Positions 25,703 through 33,143 of a stretch of 64,000 nt of DNA are shown here, one piece after another (the first letter of the stretch is position 1; each line of letters begins with the position of its first letter). The notes under the pieces were generated by a model, which made no database searches, was not told the DNA's origin, and saw nothing but the letters and a program-made list of their open reading frames with translations. The position numbers were made by a program, and so were the translations under genes. The DNA comes from Nonomuraea turcica (GTDB taxonomy: Bacteria; Actinomycetota; Actinomycetes; Streptosporangiales; Streptosporangiaceae), in contig NZ_JAUZQF010000007.1 of the NCBI RefSeq assembly GCF_030718205.1, positions 248,001-312,000 of the forward strand, given 5' to 3'.

Positions 25703-27403
25703 TCAGCGGGCGCTGGGCAGGGTCAGACCGACGACCAGGGGGTCGTGGTCGGAGGAACGGTAGGCGTCCGGCTTGTACAGGCCAGGCGGGTTGTACTCGG
25801 TGTTGTAGTCGAGGATGCGCGGCTCGTCGGCGTTGATGTGCCAGATGGTCGCGCCGGTCACCCGCTTGAGCAGCTGCTTGCCGACCAGGGCGTGGTCGAG
25901 CTCGCCCGCGAGGCCGTCGAAGAGGTAGCTGTAGCGCTGCGGCGCGGGCACGAACTTCTTGGTCACGCCGGCCAGGCCGCCGGCCTCGAGGGTGTCGATC
26001 GGGTCCTCCTCGCCGTAGGCGTTGAGGTCGCCGAGCACGATCGGGTTCGGCAGCTCCTGGCCGGCGATGATGCCGAGCAGCGCCTTGGCCTGGGCGACGC
26101 GGGTGGGGTTCCAGCAGCCCTGGCCGTCGCCCTGGTCAGTGTCGGGGCTGCTGGAGGGGCAGCTGCCCTTGGACTTGAGGTGGTTGACCACCATCGTGAA
26201 CGGCTGGCTTCCGCTCTTCCTGCGGAAGGTCTGGATCAGCGGCGGGCGGCTGAACACCGGGTCTTGCGACGCCTTGGCCTCGCCGACCGGGGTGAGCTTG
26301 CCCGGCTTGTAGATCAGGCCGACCTGGATGGCGTCGGTGCCGGGGTACGGGTGCGCGAGCGCCGCGTACGTGCCCGCCCCGACCTCGGCGTTGACGGCGT
26401 CCACGAGCGCCTGCAGCGCGGTCTGGCCGTTGTTCTCGACCTCCATGAGCGCGACCGCGTCCGCGTTGAGTCCCTTGAGCGCGGCGACCAGCTTGGCGAG
26501 CTGGCGCTGCTGCTCGGCGGCGGTGGTGGCGCCCCGCGAGCCGAGCGTGGTGAACCAGTTGAGCGTGTTGAACGAGGCCACCTTGACGTTGCCGATCACC
26601 GGCAGCGGCTTGGGCAGGCGCGGGTTGAGGTTCTTGTAGTCGATCGCCTTGGTGGGCTGCAGCCGGTACTTGCCGAACCCGTACCCGAGCACGCCGGTGA
26701 TCCCCGTCGCCACGTCGCCGGCCCGCACGATCGGCGGCAGGGTGGCGGGGTTCTCCCGGTTGGAGCCGTCGTCGACGAGCAGCGAGCGGCGGGCGTTCAG
26801 CGCGGGGTCCACGCCGGGCCGGTCCGTCGGCTGGTAGAGCCTGCCCTGCGAGGACAGCGTGACCTCGCCGTAGCGGCCCAGGTTGTAGTGGTCGCTGACG
26901 GTCAGCGGCTGCGGGAACGTCAGCAGCATGCTCTCGACCGGCTCGAGCCCGCCCGAGTTCTCACCGGTGGGCAGCGTGGATGACTGCGCCGCCACGCTCC
27001 CGGTGCCGCACACATCCACGGCGGTGACCGGCGACAGCTCGGTCCAGCCGTTGAACTCGATCGCCCGGCCGGTGACCAGCACCCGGTCGCCGATCTTGAC
27101 GTCCTTGAACGACTCGCGCGCGAACGCGAACAGCCCCTCGGAGGTCTTCGGGTCCGCGTCGGGCCGCGTGTCCTGCAGGAAGAAGCCGCTGAGCTGGTCG
27201 GTCCGCTGGAAGTCGCCGGTCACGACCCCCTCGACGCGCACGGTCTGGCCCGCCAGCGGGGTGGCGTCACCGGCGCCCTGCACCTGCGCGACGCGATGGG
27301 TGGCAGGGGTGTCGCAAGGAGTGGCCGGGGCGGCCGCCGCCGGAGTCGCGGAGAGGCCCACCGCGACGAGGGCAGCGAGTGATGCTCGGGATAAAACGCG
27401 CAT
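25703..27403 (-). CDS. Secreted ExeM/NucH-family extracellular endonuclease
   Basis: 566 aa from ATG 27403 (MRVLSRASLAALVAVGLS..., signal peptide ending near TPAAAAPA). The frame continues far upstream but only as antisense of the next gene. Residues ~40-180 form an OB-fold/lamin-tail-like region (TVRVEGVVTGDF, GWTELSPV). From ~280 an endonuclease/exonuclease/phosphatase domain: VKVASFNTLNWF, ALMEVENNG (metal Glu), VVNHLKSKGS, VLGDLNAYGEEDPI and the final SSDHDPLVVGL. Degrades DNA outside the cell, giving phosphate and nucleotides. The Shine-Dalgarno is weak. Confidence 0.92.
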   Translation of the reverse strand: MRVLSRASLAALVAVGLSATPAAAAPATPCDTPATHRVAQVQGAGDATPLAGQTVRVEGVVTGDFQRTDQLSGFFLQDTRPDADPKTSEGLFAFARESFKDVKIGDRVLVTGRAIEFNGWTELSPVTAVDVCGTGSVAAQSSTLPTGENSGGLEPVESMLLTFPQPLTVSDHYNLGRYGEVTLSSQGRLYQPTDRPGVDPALNARRSLLVDDGSNRENPATLPPIVRAGDVATGITGVLGYGFGKYRLQPTKAIDYKNLNPRLPKPLPVIGNVKVASFNTLNWFTTLGSRGATTAAEQQRQLAKLVAALKGLNADAVALMEVENNGQTALQALVDAVNAEVGAGTYAALAHPYPGTDAIQVGLIYKPGKLTPVGEAKASQDPVFSRPPLIQTFRRKSGSQPFTMVVNHLKSKGSCPSSSPDTDQGDGQGCWNPTRVAQAKALLGIIAGQELPNPIVLGDLNAYGEEDPIDTLEAGGLAGVTKKFVPAPQRYSYLFDGLAGELDHALVGKQLLKRVTGATIWHINADEPRILDYNTEYNPPGLYKPDAYRSSDHDPLVVGLTLPSAR

Positions 27404-27509
27404 GACGGGCACTTTACGGCCAGTCTCGACCGCATATTTCCACGTAAAAATGGATAGAACATTAAAACATCGAACCTTGACATGGGGCCGCCGCGGGTAT
27501 GCCCACTGC

Positions 27510-28823
27510 ATGGACTGGGTCACCTGCGCGTATTCGGTTGCCTGTACCGGAATCGCCGGCCGGCCGTCCGGCCTCTGTCTCGCCCATCTGTCACCAGAAC
27601 AACTCCCCGAGGCGCTCGACCAGATGTCCCCGAGCCGCCTCCTGGACCTGCGCGGCACGACCATCACCACCGACCTGCTGTCCAGGGTGCTGGAGGCCAC
27701 CGGCGGCAGACCCGGCCGGGCCCGGCTGGACCGGGTCAGGTTCACCGGCGACGTGCGGCTGTCGGGCGTGACGTTCGCCGGCGACGTGTCGCTCGACGAC
27801 GCCAGGTTCGACCGGCTGGCCTCGTTCTTCGGCGCCCGGTTCGAGGGCAACGTGTCCCTGGCCGGCGCCCGGTTCGCCCGCGAGCTGTCCTTCCACGGCG
27901 TCACCGTGCGCGGGCACGTCTCCCTGGATCGCGCCGTGATGGCCCGCGACGCGCTGTTCAGCCAGGCGGTCTTCGGCCACGGGCTGTCCGGCGAGCGGGC
28001 CAGGTTCGACGGGTTCGCCACGTTCGACGGCGCCCGCCTCGGCGACGGGGCCGGGTTCCGGGGGGCGCGGTTCGGCCGTACGCTGTCCTTCCGCAAGGTC
28101 AGCGGGCACGCCGGGTTCGAGGCCGCGCACTTCGCCGCGGACGCGTACCTGTCGGCCACCGGCCGGCTGTCGGCCGCCCGCGCCCGCGCGGACGGCCTCC
28201 TGGACGTGATGGTGGCGCGGTGCGGCGTGAACCTGCGCGGGGTGGAGGTGGCCGGGGCCACCACGCTGCGGCTCACCGACTCGCAGGCGGACCTGGAGGG
28301 CGCGGTGCTGCGCGGCCCGGCCACCGTGAGCGGCCGGGGCACCTCCACGGTGACCTCACTGCGCCAGGTGGAGGCGGCCGATCTGGCACTGCGCGGGCTG
28401 GACCTGTCCTCGTGCAGGTTCGCCGGGCTCGCCCACCCGGCCGGGGTACGCGTCAAGGACTGCACGTTCGCGCTGACCACGCGCGGCATGCGGGTGAGCC
28501 TGCGACGGCCGATGCTGCGCTGGTTCTCCCGGCGCAGCGCCCTGGCGGACGAGCACGGCATGGACGGCGGCCCGGCCCCCGGACTCACGGCTGACCGGCT
28601 GGCCGCGCTCTACGCCGGGCTGAGGCCCAGCGACCGCGCCACGTCGGCGGACTTCGCGTTCGCGGCGATGGAGATGCGCCGCCGGGCCGGCCACCGATGG
28701 TGGTTGTCGGTGTGGTGGCTGCTGTCCGGGTCCGGCCTGCGCCTGGGCCGGGCGGCGGCCTGGTTCACACTGCTCGCCGCGCTGGCCGCGGCCGCCGTCC
28801 TGTGGGCCCCGATGCACCGCTAG
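27510..28823 (+). CDS. Pentapeptide-repeat-like membrane protein
   Basis: 437 aa from ATG 27510. The N-terminal ~30 residues contain three Cys (TCAYSVACTG...GLCLAH), possibly metal-binding. Residues ~75-320 repeat a ~10-residue unit with Phe or Leu centres and A/G-R-F turns (ARFDRLASFFGARFEGNV, GARFARELSF), as in pentapeptide-repeat right-handed beta-helices. A C-terminal helix (AAWFTLLAALAAAAVLWAP) probably anchors it. TTGACA at 27477-27482 is a plausible -35. Its stop shares the tetramer CTAG with the convergent AHSA1 gene. Function unknown; some pentapeptide proteins mimic DNA and protect gyrase, but that is not evident here. Confidence 0.8.
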   Translation: MDWVTCAYSVACTGIAGRPSGLCLAHLSPEQLPEALDQMSPSRLLDLRGTTITTDLLSRVLEATGGRPGRARLDRVRFTGDVRLSGVTFAGDVSLDDARFDRLASFFGARFEGNVSLAGARFARELSFHGVTVRGHVSLDRAVMARDALFSQAVFGHGLSGERARFDGFATFDGARLGDGAGFRGARFGRTLSFRKVSGHAGFEAAHFAADAYLSATGRLSAARARADGLLDVMVARCGVNLRGVEVAGATTLRLTDSQADLEGAVLRGPATVSGRGTSTVTSLRQVEAADLALRGLDLSSCRFAGLAHPAGVRVKDCTFALTTRGMRVSLRRPMLRWFSRRSALADEHGMDGGPAPGLTADRLAALYAGLRPSDRATSADFAFAAMEMRRRAGHRWWLSVWWLLSGSGLRLGRAAAWFTLLAALAAAAVLWAPMHR

Positions 28824-29260
28824 AGCTGGGCGGCCAGATCGGCGACGCGGCGGAAGTGTGACGGCCAGCCGCTGCCCATGATCCGGCGCGACATCTGCTG
28901 CAGCTCGTCGCCGGGGTCGAAGCCCTCGTGGTCGAGGAACAGCCGGGTGCCCTTGCCCTCGGGCTCCAGCCGCCAGGTGACCGTCCAGTCGGCCTGCTTG
29001 CCGTCGCTCCAGCTGATCTTCAGCAGTTTCTCCGGCTCCAGCTCCAGCACCTCGCAGTGGACGATCCCGTCGAAGCCCACCTGCTTCTTGGGCTGGGTCC
29101 GGAACGTGAACCGGTGGCCCACCTCCGCCTTGAAGTCGTTCGGCATGAGCCACTGGGCGACCAGCTCCGGCTCGGTGAGCGCCCGCCACACCTTCGCCGG
29201 CGGGTGCGCGATGAACTGGTCGAGCCTGATCGCTCGGAGGTCTTCAGCCGCCTTGTTCAT
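28820..29260 (-). CDS. AHSA1/SRPBCC-domain protein
   Basis: 146 aa. START-like fold used to bind hydrophobic ligands or chaperone clients: AHPPAKVWRALTEPELVAQWL at the start, WTVTWRLEPEGKGTRLFLDH in the middle. Third gene of a tight operon: its ATG lies 17 bases inside the ArsR gene. ArsR-AHSA1 pairs are common in actinobacteria and their biochemical role is not settled. Its stop overlaps the convergent pentapeptide gene by 4 bases. Confidence 0.9.
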   Translation of the reverse strand: MNKAAEDLRAIRLDQFIAHPPAKVWRALTEPELVAQWLMPNDFKAEVGHRFTFRTQPKKQVGFDGIVHCEVLELEPEKLLKISWSDGKQADWTVTWRLEPEGKGTRLFLDHEGFDPGDELQQMSRRIMGSGWPSHFRRVADLAAQL

Positions 29261-29576
29261 TTTCTTCCATTTCGTCGAGGAGCTTCGTGAGGTTCGCGAG
29301 CTTCTCCCGCCAGAACCGTTCGTACGGGGAGAGCCAGTCGCGGATCTCCATCAGCGGCGCCGGCTCCAGCCGGTAGTGCCGCTCCCTGCCCTGGCGGGTC
29401 TCGGACACGAGCCCGGCGTCCTTGAGCACCTTCAGGTGCTCCGACACGCTGGGCCGGCTCATGTCGAACCGCTCGGCCAGCCGGCCGGCGGGCTGGCCGC
29501 CCTCTTCCAGCAGCAGGCGCAGCAGCTGGCGCCGGGCCGGGCTGGCCAGCGCGGTGAACACGTGGTCGGCGGTCAT
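29244..29576 (-). CDS. ArsR-family transcriptional regulator
   Basis: 110 aa from ATG 29576, overlapping the VOC stop as ATGA; the longer frame to 29636 is only antisense of the VOC coding region. Winged HTH: FTALASPARRQLLRLLLEEG, then FDMSRPSVSEHLKVLKDAGLV (recognition helix) and RHYRLEP. No Cys-based metal site is visible, so it probably senses something other than a thiophilic metal. The CGTAGG-N6-CCTACG palindrome before the operon is the likely operator, giving autoregulation. Confidence 0.92.
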   Translation of the reverse strand: MTADHVFTALASPARRQLLRLLLEEGGQPAGRLAERFDMSRPSVSEHLKVLKDAGLVSETRQGRERHYRLEPAPLMEIRDWLSPYERFWREKLANLTKLLDEMEENEQGG

Positions 29577-29926
29577 AGCTCGCTGACGACGAATCCGTTG
29601 CCGAAGGGGTCGTGGAAGAGCAGCTGCCGTCCCCACGGCTGGTCGGACGGCCCTTCGCAGGCGACGCCGTTGTCACGCAGCCGCGCGGCCAGCGCGTCCA
29701 GGTCCGGCGCGCCGACCACCAGGCCGCCGATCGGCGCCATGTCAGGGAACCAGGAGGCCAGCAGGAGCGCGGTCTCGGCGCCCTTGGGGGCCACGGTAAG
29801 CCAGCGGCCCATCGGGAACGGGTTGTCGGTGCGCACCTCGAACTCGAGCACGCCGGTGTAGAACGCCAGCGCCCGCTCCTGGTCGGCCACGGGCACGGTG
29901 ATGGTGAGGATGGATGAGATCGGCAT
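29573..29926 (-). CDS. VOC (glyoxalase/dioxygenase superfamily) protein
   Basis: 117 aa from ATG 29926 (GTG 29935 is also possible). One vicinal-oxygen-chelate domain: ILTITVPVADQERALAFYTGVLEFEVRTD, and LLFHDPFGNGFVVSEL at the end with the typical D-P-x-G-N turn. Members include glyoxalase I, fosfomycin-type resistance proteins and extradiol dioxygenases; which applies here cannot be told. First gene of the operon with the ArsR regulator and AHSA1 protein. Confidence 0.9.
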   Translation of the reverse strand: MPISSILTITVPVADQERALAFYTGVLEFEVRTDNPFPMGRWLTVAPKGAETALLLASWFPDMAPIGGLVVGAPDLDALAARLRDNGVACEGPSDQPWGRQLLFHDPFGNGFVVSEL

Positions 29927-29939
29927 GTCAGCCACTATA

Positions 29940-29957
29940 CGTAGGTTTTTTCCTACG
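29940..29957. promoter_or_regulatory. Probable ArsR operator
   Basis: Perfect 18-bp element CGTAGG-TTTTTT-CCTACG, 14 bases before the VOC ATG. The only strong palindrome in the gap, placed where repression of the VOC-ArsR-AHSA1 operon is expected. Confidence 0.7.
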
Positions 29958-29998
29958 CGACAACCCGGGTCCGCGGAAATATCGGGGATTTCCCCGAG

Positions 29999-30027
29999 TG
30001 AACCCCTGAGGGTGCCCCTCGTAAACT
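29999..30027 (+). promoter_or_regulatory. Promoter of the HAAS gene, probably leaderless
   Basis: TGAACC (29999-30004), 17 bases, TAAACT (30022-30027). Initiation 7-8 bases on would fall at the ATG 30035 itself; there is no Shine-Dalgarno. Confidence 0.55.
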
Positions 30028-30034
30028 GAGAGTC

Positions 30035-30703
30035 ATGCTCATCGACGACTACATGGCCGAGCTCGATCACGCGCTCGCCGGACCCCACGGCCCCAAACGG
30101 GACCTGGTCGTCGAGGCACGCGACAGCCTGACCGACGCCGCCGACGCCCTCGAGGCCGGCGGGCTCGACCGGGCGGAGGCCGAACGCATCGCGGTGGCGG
30201 AGTTCGGGCCCATCGGCGAGATCGCCCCCGGCTACCAGGCCGAGCTGACCTCCACGTCGGGGCGGCGGCTGGGTTTCCTGCTGTTCCTCAGCGTGCCGAT
30301 CACCGTGCTGATGTGGTCGGTGTTGTGGCGCATGTATCCCGCTGACGACGACGTCTGGAGGACCCAGCCCGCGTGGTTCTCGCCGGTCTCCCGGCTGCTC
30401 GACATCGTCCAGCTGGCGGTCGGCGTCTACGGCGGGCTCGTGCTGTTCGCGCTGGGCCGGGGCGCCAAGTGGATCCGCCGGCCCCGCCTGCTCACCAGGT
30501 CGCTGGCGGTGGTGGTGTGGATCTCGCTGCCGGTCAGCATCGGGCTCGCCCAGCTTCTCACGCACGGCACGGAAGGCGCCGACAACCTGAGTTCCCTGCC
30601 CTCCGTGCTGGCCAACCTCGTGACCACGGCGTTGTGGGGGCTGCAGGTCTACGGTGCGGTCTGGTGCATGCGCATCACCCGGGCCGCCCGCCGGTCAGCC
30701 TGA
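30035..30703 (+). CDS. HAAS-domain (permease prefix) membrane protein
   Basis: 222 aa. Residues 1-~75 are a HAAS/permease-prefix domain (MLIDDYMAELDHAL, RDLVVEARDSLTDAADALEAGG, AVAEFGPIGEIAPGYQAE), then four transmembrane helices. Such proteins are usually paired with PadR regulators; here the PadR gene is next door but convergent, overlapping by 9 bases. Function unknown, possibly modulating or sensing at the membrane. Confidence 0.85.
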   Translation: MLIDDYMAELDHALAGPHGPKRDLVVEARDSLTDAADALEAGGLDRAEAERIAVAEFGPIGEIAPGYQAELTSTSGRRLGFLLFLSVPITVLMWSVLWRMYPADDDVWRTQPAWFSPVSRLLDIVQLAVGVYGGLVLFALGRGAKWIRRPRLLTRSLAVVVWISLPVSIGLAQLLTHGTEGADNLSSLPSVLANLVTTALWGLQVYGAVWCMRITRAARRSA

Positions 30704-31030
30704 CGCCCTGGCCTCCGCGCGCAGCACGCTGCCGATCACGGTGGTGAACTCCCGCCAGGCCGACCGCTCCCCCTCGAGCTGTCTCCGGCCCGCGTCCGTC
30801 AGCCGGTAGGTGCGGCGCTTGCGCCCGCCGACGGTCGCCCACTCGCTGGACAGATAGCCGATGCGCTCCAGCCTGCGCAGCGCCGGGTAGACGGTGCCGG
30901 TCGGCACGCTCAGCGCGCCCCCGCTGCGTTCCTGCAACGCCTCGATGATGGCGTAGCCGTGCAGCGGCTCCCGCTCCAGCACTGAGAGCAGCAACGCGTC
31001 CATGTGCCCGCGCAGCGCGTCCGGATTCAT
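30695..31030 (-). CDS. PadR-family transcriptional regulator
   Basis: 111 aa. PadR winged HTH: HMDALLLSVLEREPLHGYAIIEALQERS, LSVPTGTVYPALRRLERIGYLSSEW, KRRTYRLTDAGRRQLEGE. Its gene diverges from cydABDC across 86 bp that carry several ATGTAG/CTACAT-type inverted repeats resembling PadR sites, so it probably represses itself and the cytochrome bd operon. Convergent, 9-bp overlap, with the HAAS gene it may also serve. Confidence 0.93.
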   Translation of the reverse strand: MNPDALRGHMDALLLSVLEREPLHGYAIIEALQERSGGALSVPTGTVYPALRRLERIGYLSSEWATVGGRKRRTYRLTDAGRRQLEGERSAWREFTTVIGSVLRAEARASG

Positions 31031-31056
31031 GTGTCAGATCTTAGGCAACCGGTCAG

Positions 31057-31099
31057 CATGTAGGCAGTCTACATGTAGTCTGTCTATATGTAGGTAGAC
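31057..31099. promoter_or_regulatory. Cluster of putative PadR operators between padR and cydA
   Basis: CATGTAG-N5-CTACATG (31057-31075, perfect), CTACATGTAG (31069-31078, self-complementary, sharing an arm) and GTCTA-N8-TAGAC (31082-31099). They fill the divergent promoter region. Confidence 0.65.
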
Positions 31100-31116
31100 A
31101 CAACAACGGAGTCGTG

Positions 31117-32286
31117 ATGGATGTACTCGACCTGGCCCGCACACAGTTCGCGGTGACCAGCGGGCTGCACTTCCTGTTCGTCGTGCTCACGCTGGGACTG
31201 GCGCCGCTGGTGGCGATCATGCACACGCGCTGGGCGATCTCGGGCAGGCCGCTGAACGAGGCGATGACCCGGTTCTGGGGGCAGATCTACGTCATCAACT
31301 ACGCGCTGGGCATCGTGACCGGACTGGTGATGGAGTTCCAGTTCGGGTTGTCGTGGAGCGGGCTGTCCCACTACGCGGGCGACGTGTTCGGCGCGCCGCT
31401 GGCCATGGAGACCCTGGTGGCCTTCTTCCTGGAATCCACGTTCCTGGGGCTGTGGATCTTCGGCTGGGGGCGGCTGCCGAAGTGGCTGCACCTGGCGTGC
31501 ATCTGGCTCGTGACGCTGACGGCGTACGCGAGCGCGTTCTTCATCATGGTCGCCAACTCGTACCTGCAGAACCCGGTCGGCTCCGTCGTGCGTGACGGGC
31601 GGATGGAGCTGGTCGACTTCGGCGCGCTGCTCACCAACCCGTCAATGGTGTTCGCGTTTCCGCACGTGGTGGGGGCCGGGCTGTTCACCGGGGCCATGGT
31701 GCTGGTGGGGGCGAGCGCGTATCAGCTGCGCCGCCGCAGCGAGCACGTGGAGTTCTTCACCAAGTCGATGCGCACCGGCGTGGTCGTGGCCGCGATCGGG
31801 ATCTTCATCACGATGGGGTTCGGCTACGCGCAGTTCGCCGTCATCCCGGTCGAGGGCAAGTTCGACGGCAACGTGGGAGCGGCGATCGGGCTCGCCGTCA
31901 TGATGGAGATCGGGCAGCTGCTGGGGCTGATCGTGCTGCTGGTGATGCTGCCGATGATCCGCGTTCTGCCGCGATGGCGGTGGACGCACCTGCTGCTGAT
32001 GGCGATGACGCCGCTGCCGTTCGTGCTGTCGATCGCGGGCTGGGTGGCCAGGGAGGTCGGCCGGCAGCCGTGGATGATCTGGGAGAAGCTCACCGTGGCC
32101 GACGCCATGTCGCCGGGGCTGACCTCGGGCATGGTCACGGCCTCGCTGATCGGGTTCGTCGCCGTGCTGGGGTTGCTGGCGGTCGTCGACTACGTGCTCA
32201 TCGCGCGGGTCGTCAAGCGAGGGCCGCGCGACCCGGACCTGGGCGCCGCCGACCGCGAGTCCCGTACGCCGGCTATGAGCTTCTAG
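31117..32286 (+). CDS. cydA: Cytochrome bd oxidase subunit I lacking the Q-loop
   Basis: 389 aa from ATG 31117 (CGGAG upstream; GTG 31114 too close). Heme ligands of the family are present: H18 (b595), E98 and E106 (heme d/proton path), H183 and a Met at 262/263 (b558), and GRQPW at 315-319. Canonical CydA is 450-520 aa. Here the segment after ~residue 235 reads GYAQFAVIPVEGKFDGN and goes straight to the next helix: the GDxxxK and QPxKxAAxE motifs, the whole Q-loop and the R before the Met ligand are missing. Quinol oxidation by the usual site therefore looks impossible. First gene of cydABDC. Confidence 0.85.
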   Translation: MDVLDLARTQFAVTSGLHFLFVVLTLGLAPLVAIMHTRWAISGRPLNEAMTRFWGQIYVINYALGIVTGLVMEFQFGLSWSGLSHYAGDVFGAPLAMETLVAFFLESTFLGLWIFGWGRLPKWLHLACIWLVTLTAYASAFFIMVANSYLQNPVGSVVRDGRMELVDFGALLTNPSMVFAFPHVVGAGLFTGAMVLVGASAYQLRRRSEHVEFFTKSMRTGVVVAAIGIFITMGFGYAQFAVIPVEGKFDGNVGAAIGLAVMMEIGQLLGLIVLLVMLPMIRVLPRWRWTHLLLMAMTPLPFVLSIAGWVAREVGRQPWMIWEKLTVADAMSPGLTSGMVTASLIGFVAVLGLLAVVDYVLIARVVKRGPRDPDLGAADRESRTPAMSF

Positions 32287-32296
32287 GGGTGCTGAG

Positions 32297-33136
32297 ATGG
32301 AAGTGATCTGGTTCGTTATCTTCGCGGTGCTGCTGGTGGGATATTTCGCCCTTGAGGGGTTCGACCTGGGGGTGGGGCTGCTGCTTCCCGTTCTGGGGCG
32401 GACGCGGGAGGGTCGCGATCGCATGGTGGCCGCGGTGGCGCCGTACGTGCTGGCGAACGAGGTGTGGCTGGTGGCGGTCGCCGGGACGCTCTTCGGGGTC
32501 TATCCGCTGCTCGAAGGCGAGGTGTTGTTCGGTTTGTACCCGGTGGTGGTGGCGATGCTGCTGAGCTGGGTGCTGCGGGACGCCGGCCTGTGGTTCCGGC
32601 GCAGGATCGACGGCCGGCGGTGGCGCGGGTTCTGGGACGCGATGATCGCGTTCGGGTCGCTGGGGCTGTCGTTCGGGTGGGGCATGGCGCTGTACGCCGC
32701 CGCCACCGGGTTCGCCTCCTCGCCGGTGCATCCGGTCGGGCTGATGCTGGGCGTGGTGGTGACTCTGCTGTTCGCCCTGCATGGGTGGACGTTCCTGGCC
32801 TGGCGGGCGCCCGGCGACTTCCCGGAGCGGCGAGTAGGGCTCGGCAGCGGTAGCTTGCGTGACCAGGCCGGGCCCGTAGGGAGCGCGACCACGAGCACAG
32901 CGGCCCGGTCGGGGCGGGCGCTCATGCTGTCCGGGATCGTCGCCGCGCTGCCCGCGGCGGGGCTGCTGGCGGGGGCGATGCCGTACCTGCTGGAGCACAG
33001 CGCGCCGGCGGCCACCCTGAATGTGCTCAGTCTCATGGTCCTGCCGTGCGCACCCATCATGGTGGGCGCGCAACTATGGGTGTGGAACACTTTCCGTCCA
33101 GGAAAGGATGCCTTCCGTCTCCCGTCGTTCTTCTAG
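32297..33136 (+). CDS. cydB: Cytochrome bd oxidase subunit II with an in-frame repeat insertion
   Basis: 279 aa, shorter than the usual ~335. WFVIFAVLLVGYFALEGFDLGVG is the family start; the GNEVWL motif reads ANEVWLV at 53-59. Seven or eight helices. Residues ~180-205 (GLGSGSLRDQAGPVGSATTS and on) are hydrophilic and coded by a dispersed DNA repeat, placed in a loop between helices where insertion is tolerable. Subunit II stabilises subunit I. Lies 10 bp after cydA; RBS not obvious (GGGGTGCTGAG). Confidence 0.85.
   Translation: MEVIWFVIFAVLLVGYFALEGFDLGVGLLLPVLGRTREGRDRMVAAVAPYVLANEVWLVAVAGTLFGVYPLLEGEVLFGLYPVVVAMLLSWVLRDAGLWFRRRIDGRRWRGFWDAMIAFGSLGLSFGWGMALYAAATGFASSPVHPVGLMLGVVVTLLFALHGWTFLAWRAPGDFPERRVGLGSGSLRDQAGPVGSATTSTAARSGRALMLSGIVAALPAAGLLAGAMPYLLEHSAPAATLNVLSLMVLPCAPIMVGAQLWVWNTFRPGKDAFRLPSFF
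32847..32898 (+). repeat. Dispersed repeat copy inside cydB
   Basis: Contains AGCTTGCGTGACCAG, a 15-base spacer, then AGCGCGACCACGAGCAC. The same two blocks occur in the 25-kb tandem repeat with spacer of 13 bases and few mismatches. It keeps the cydB frame open. Confidence 0.85.
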
Positions 33137-33143
33137 AGGACTC

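Noticed and set aside
27404..28588. Upstream extension of the secreted nuclease frame across the pentapeptide gene
   Set aside because: The signal peptide begins at 27403; the extension is antisense of a real gene and shows no domain.
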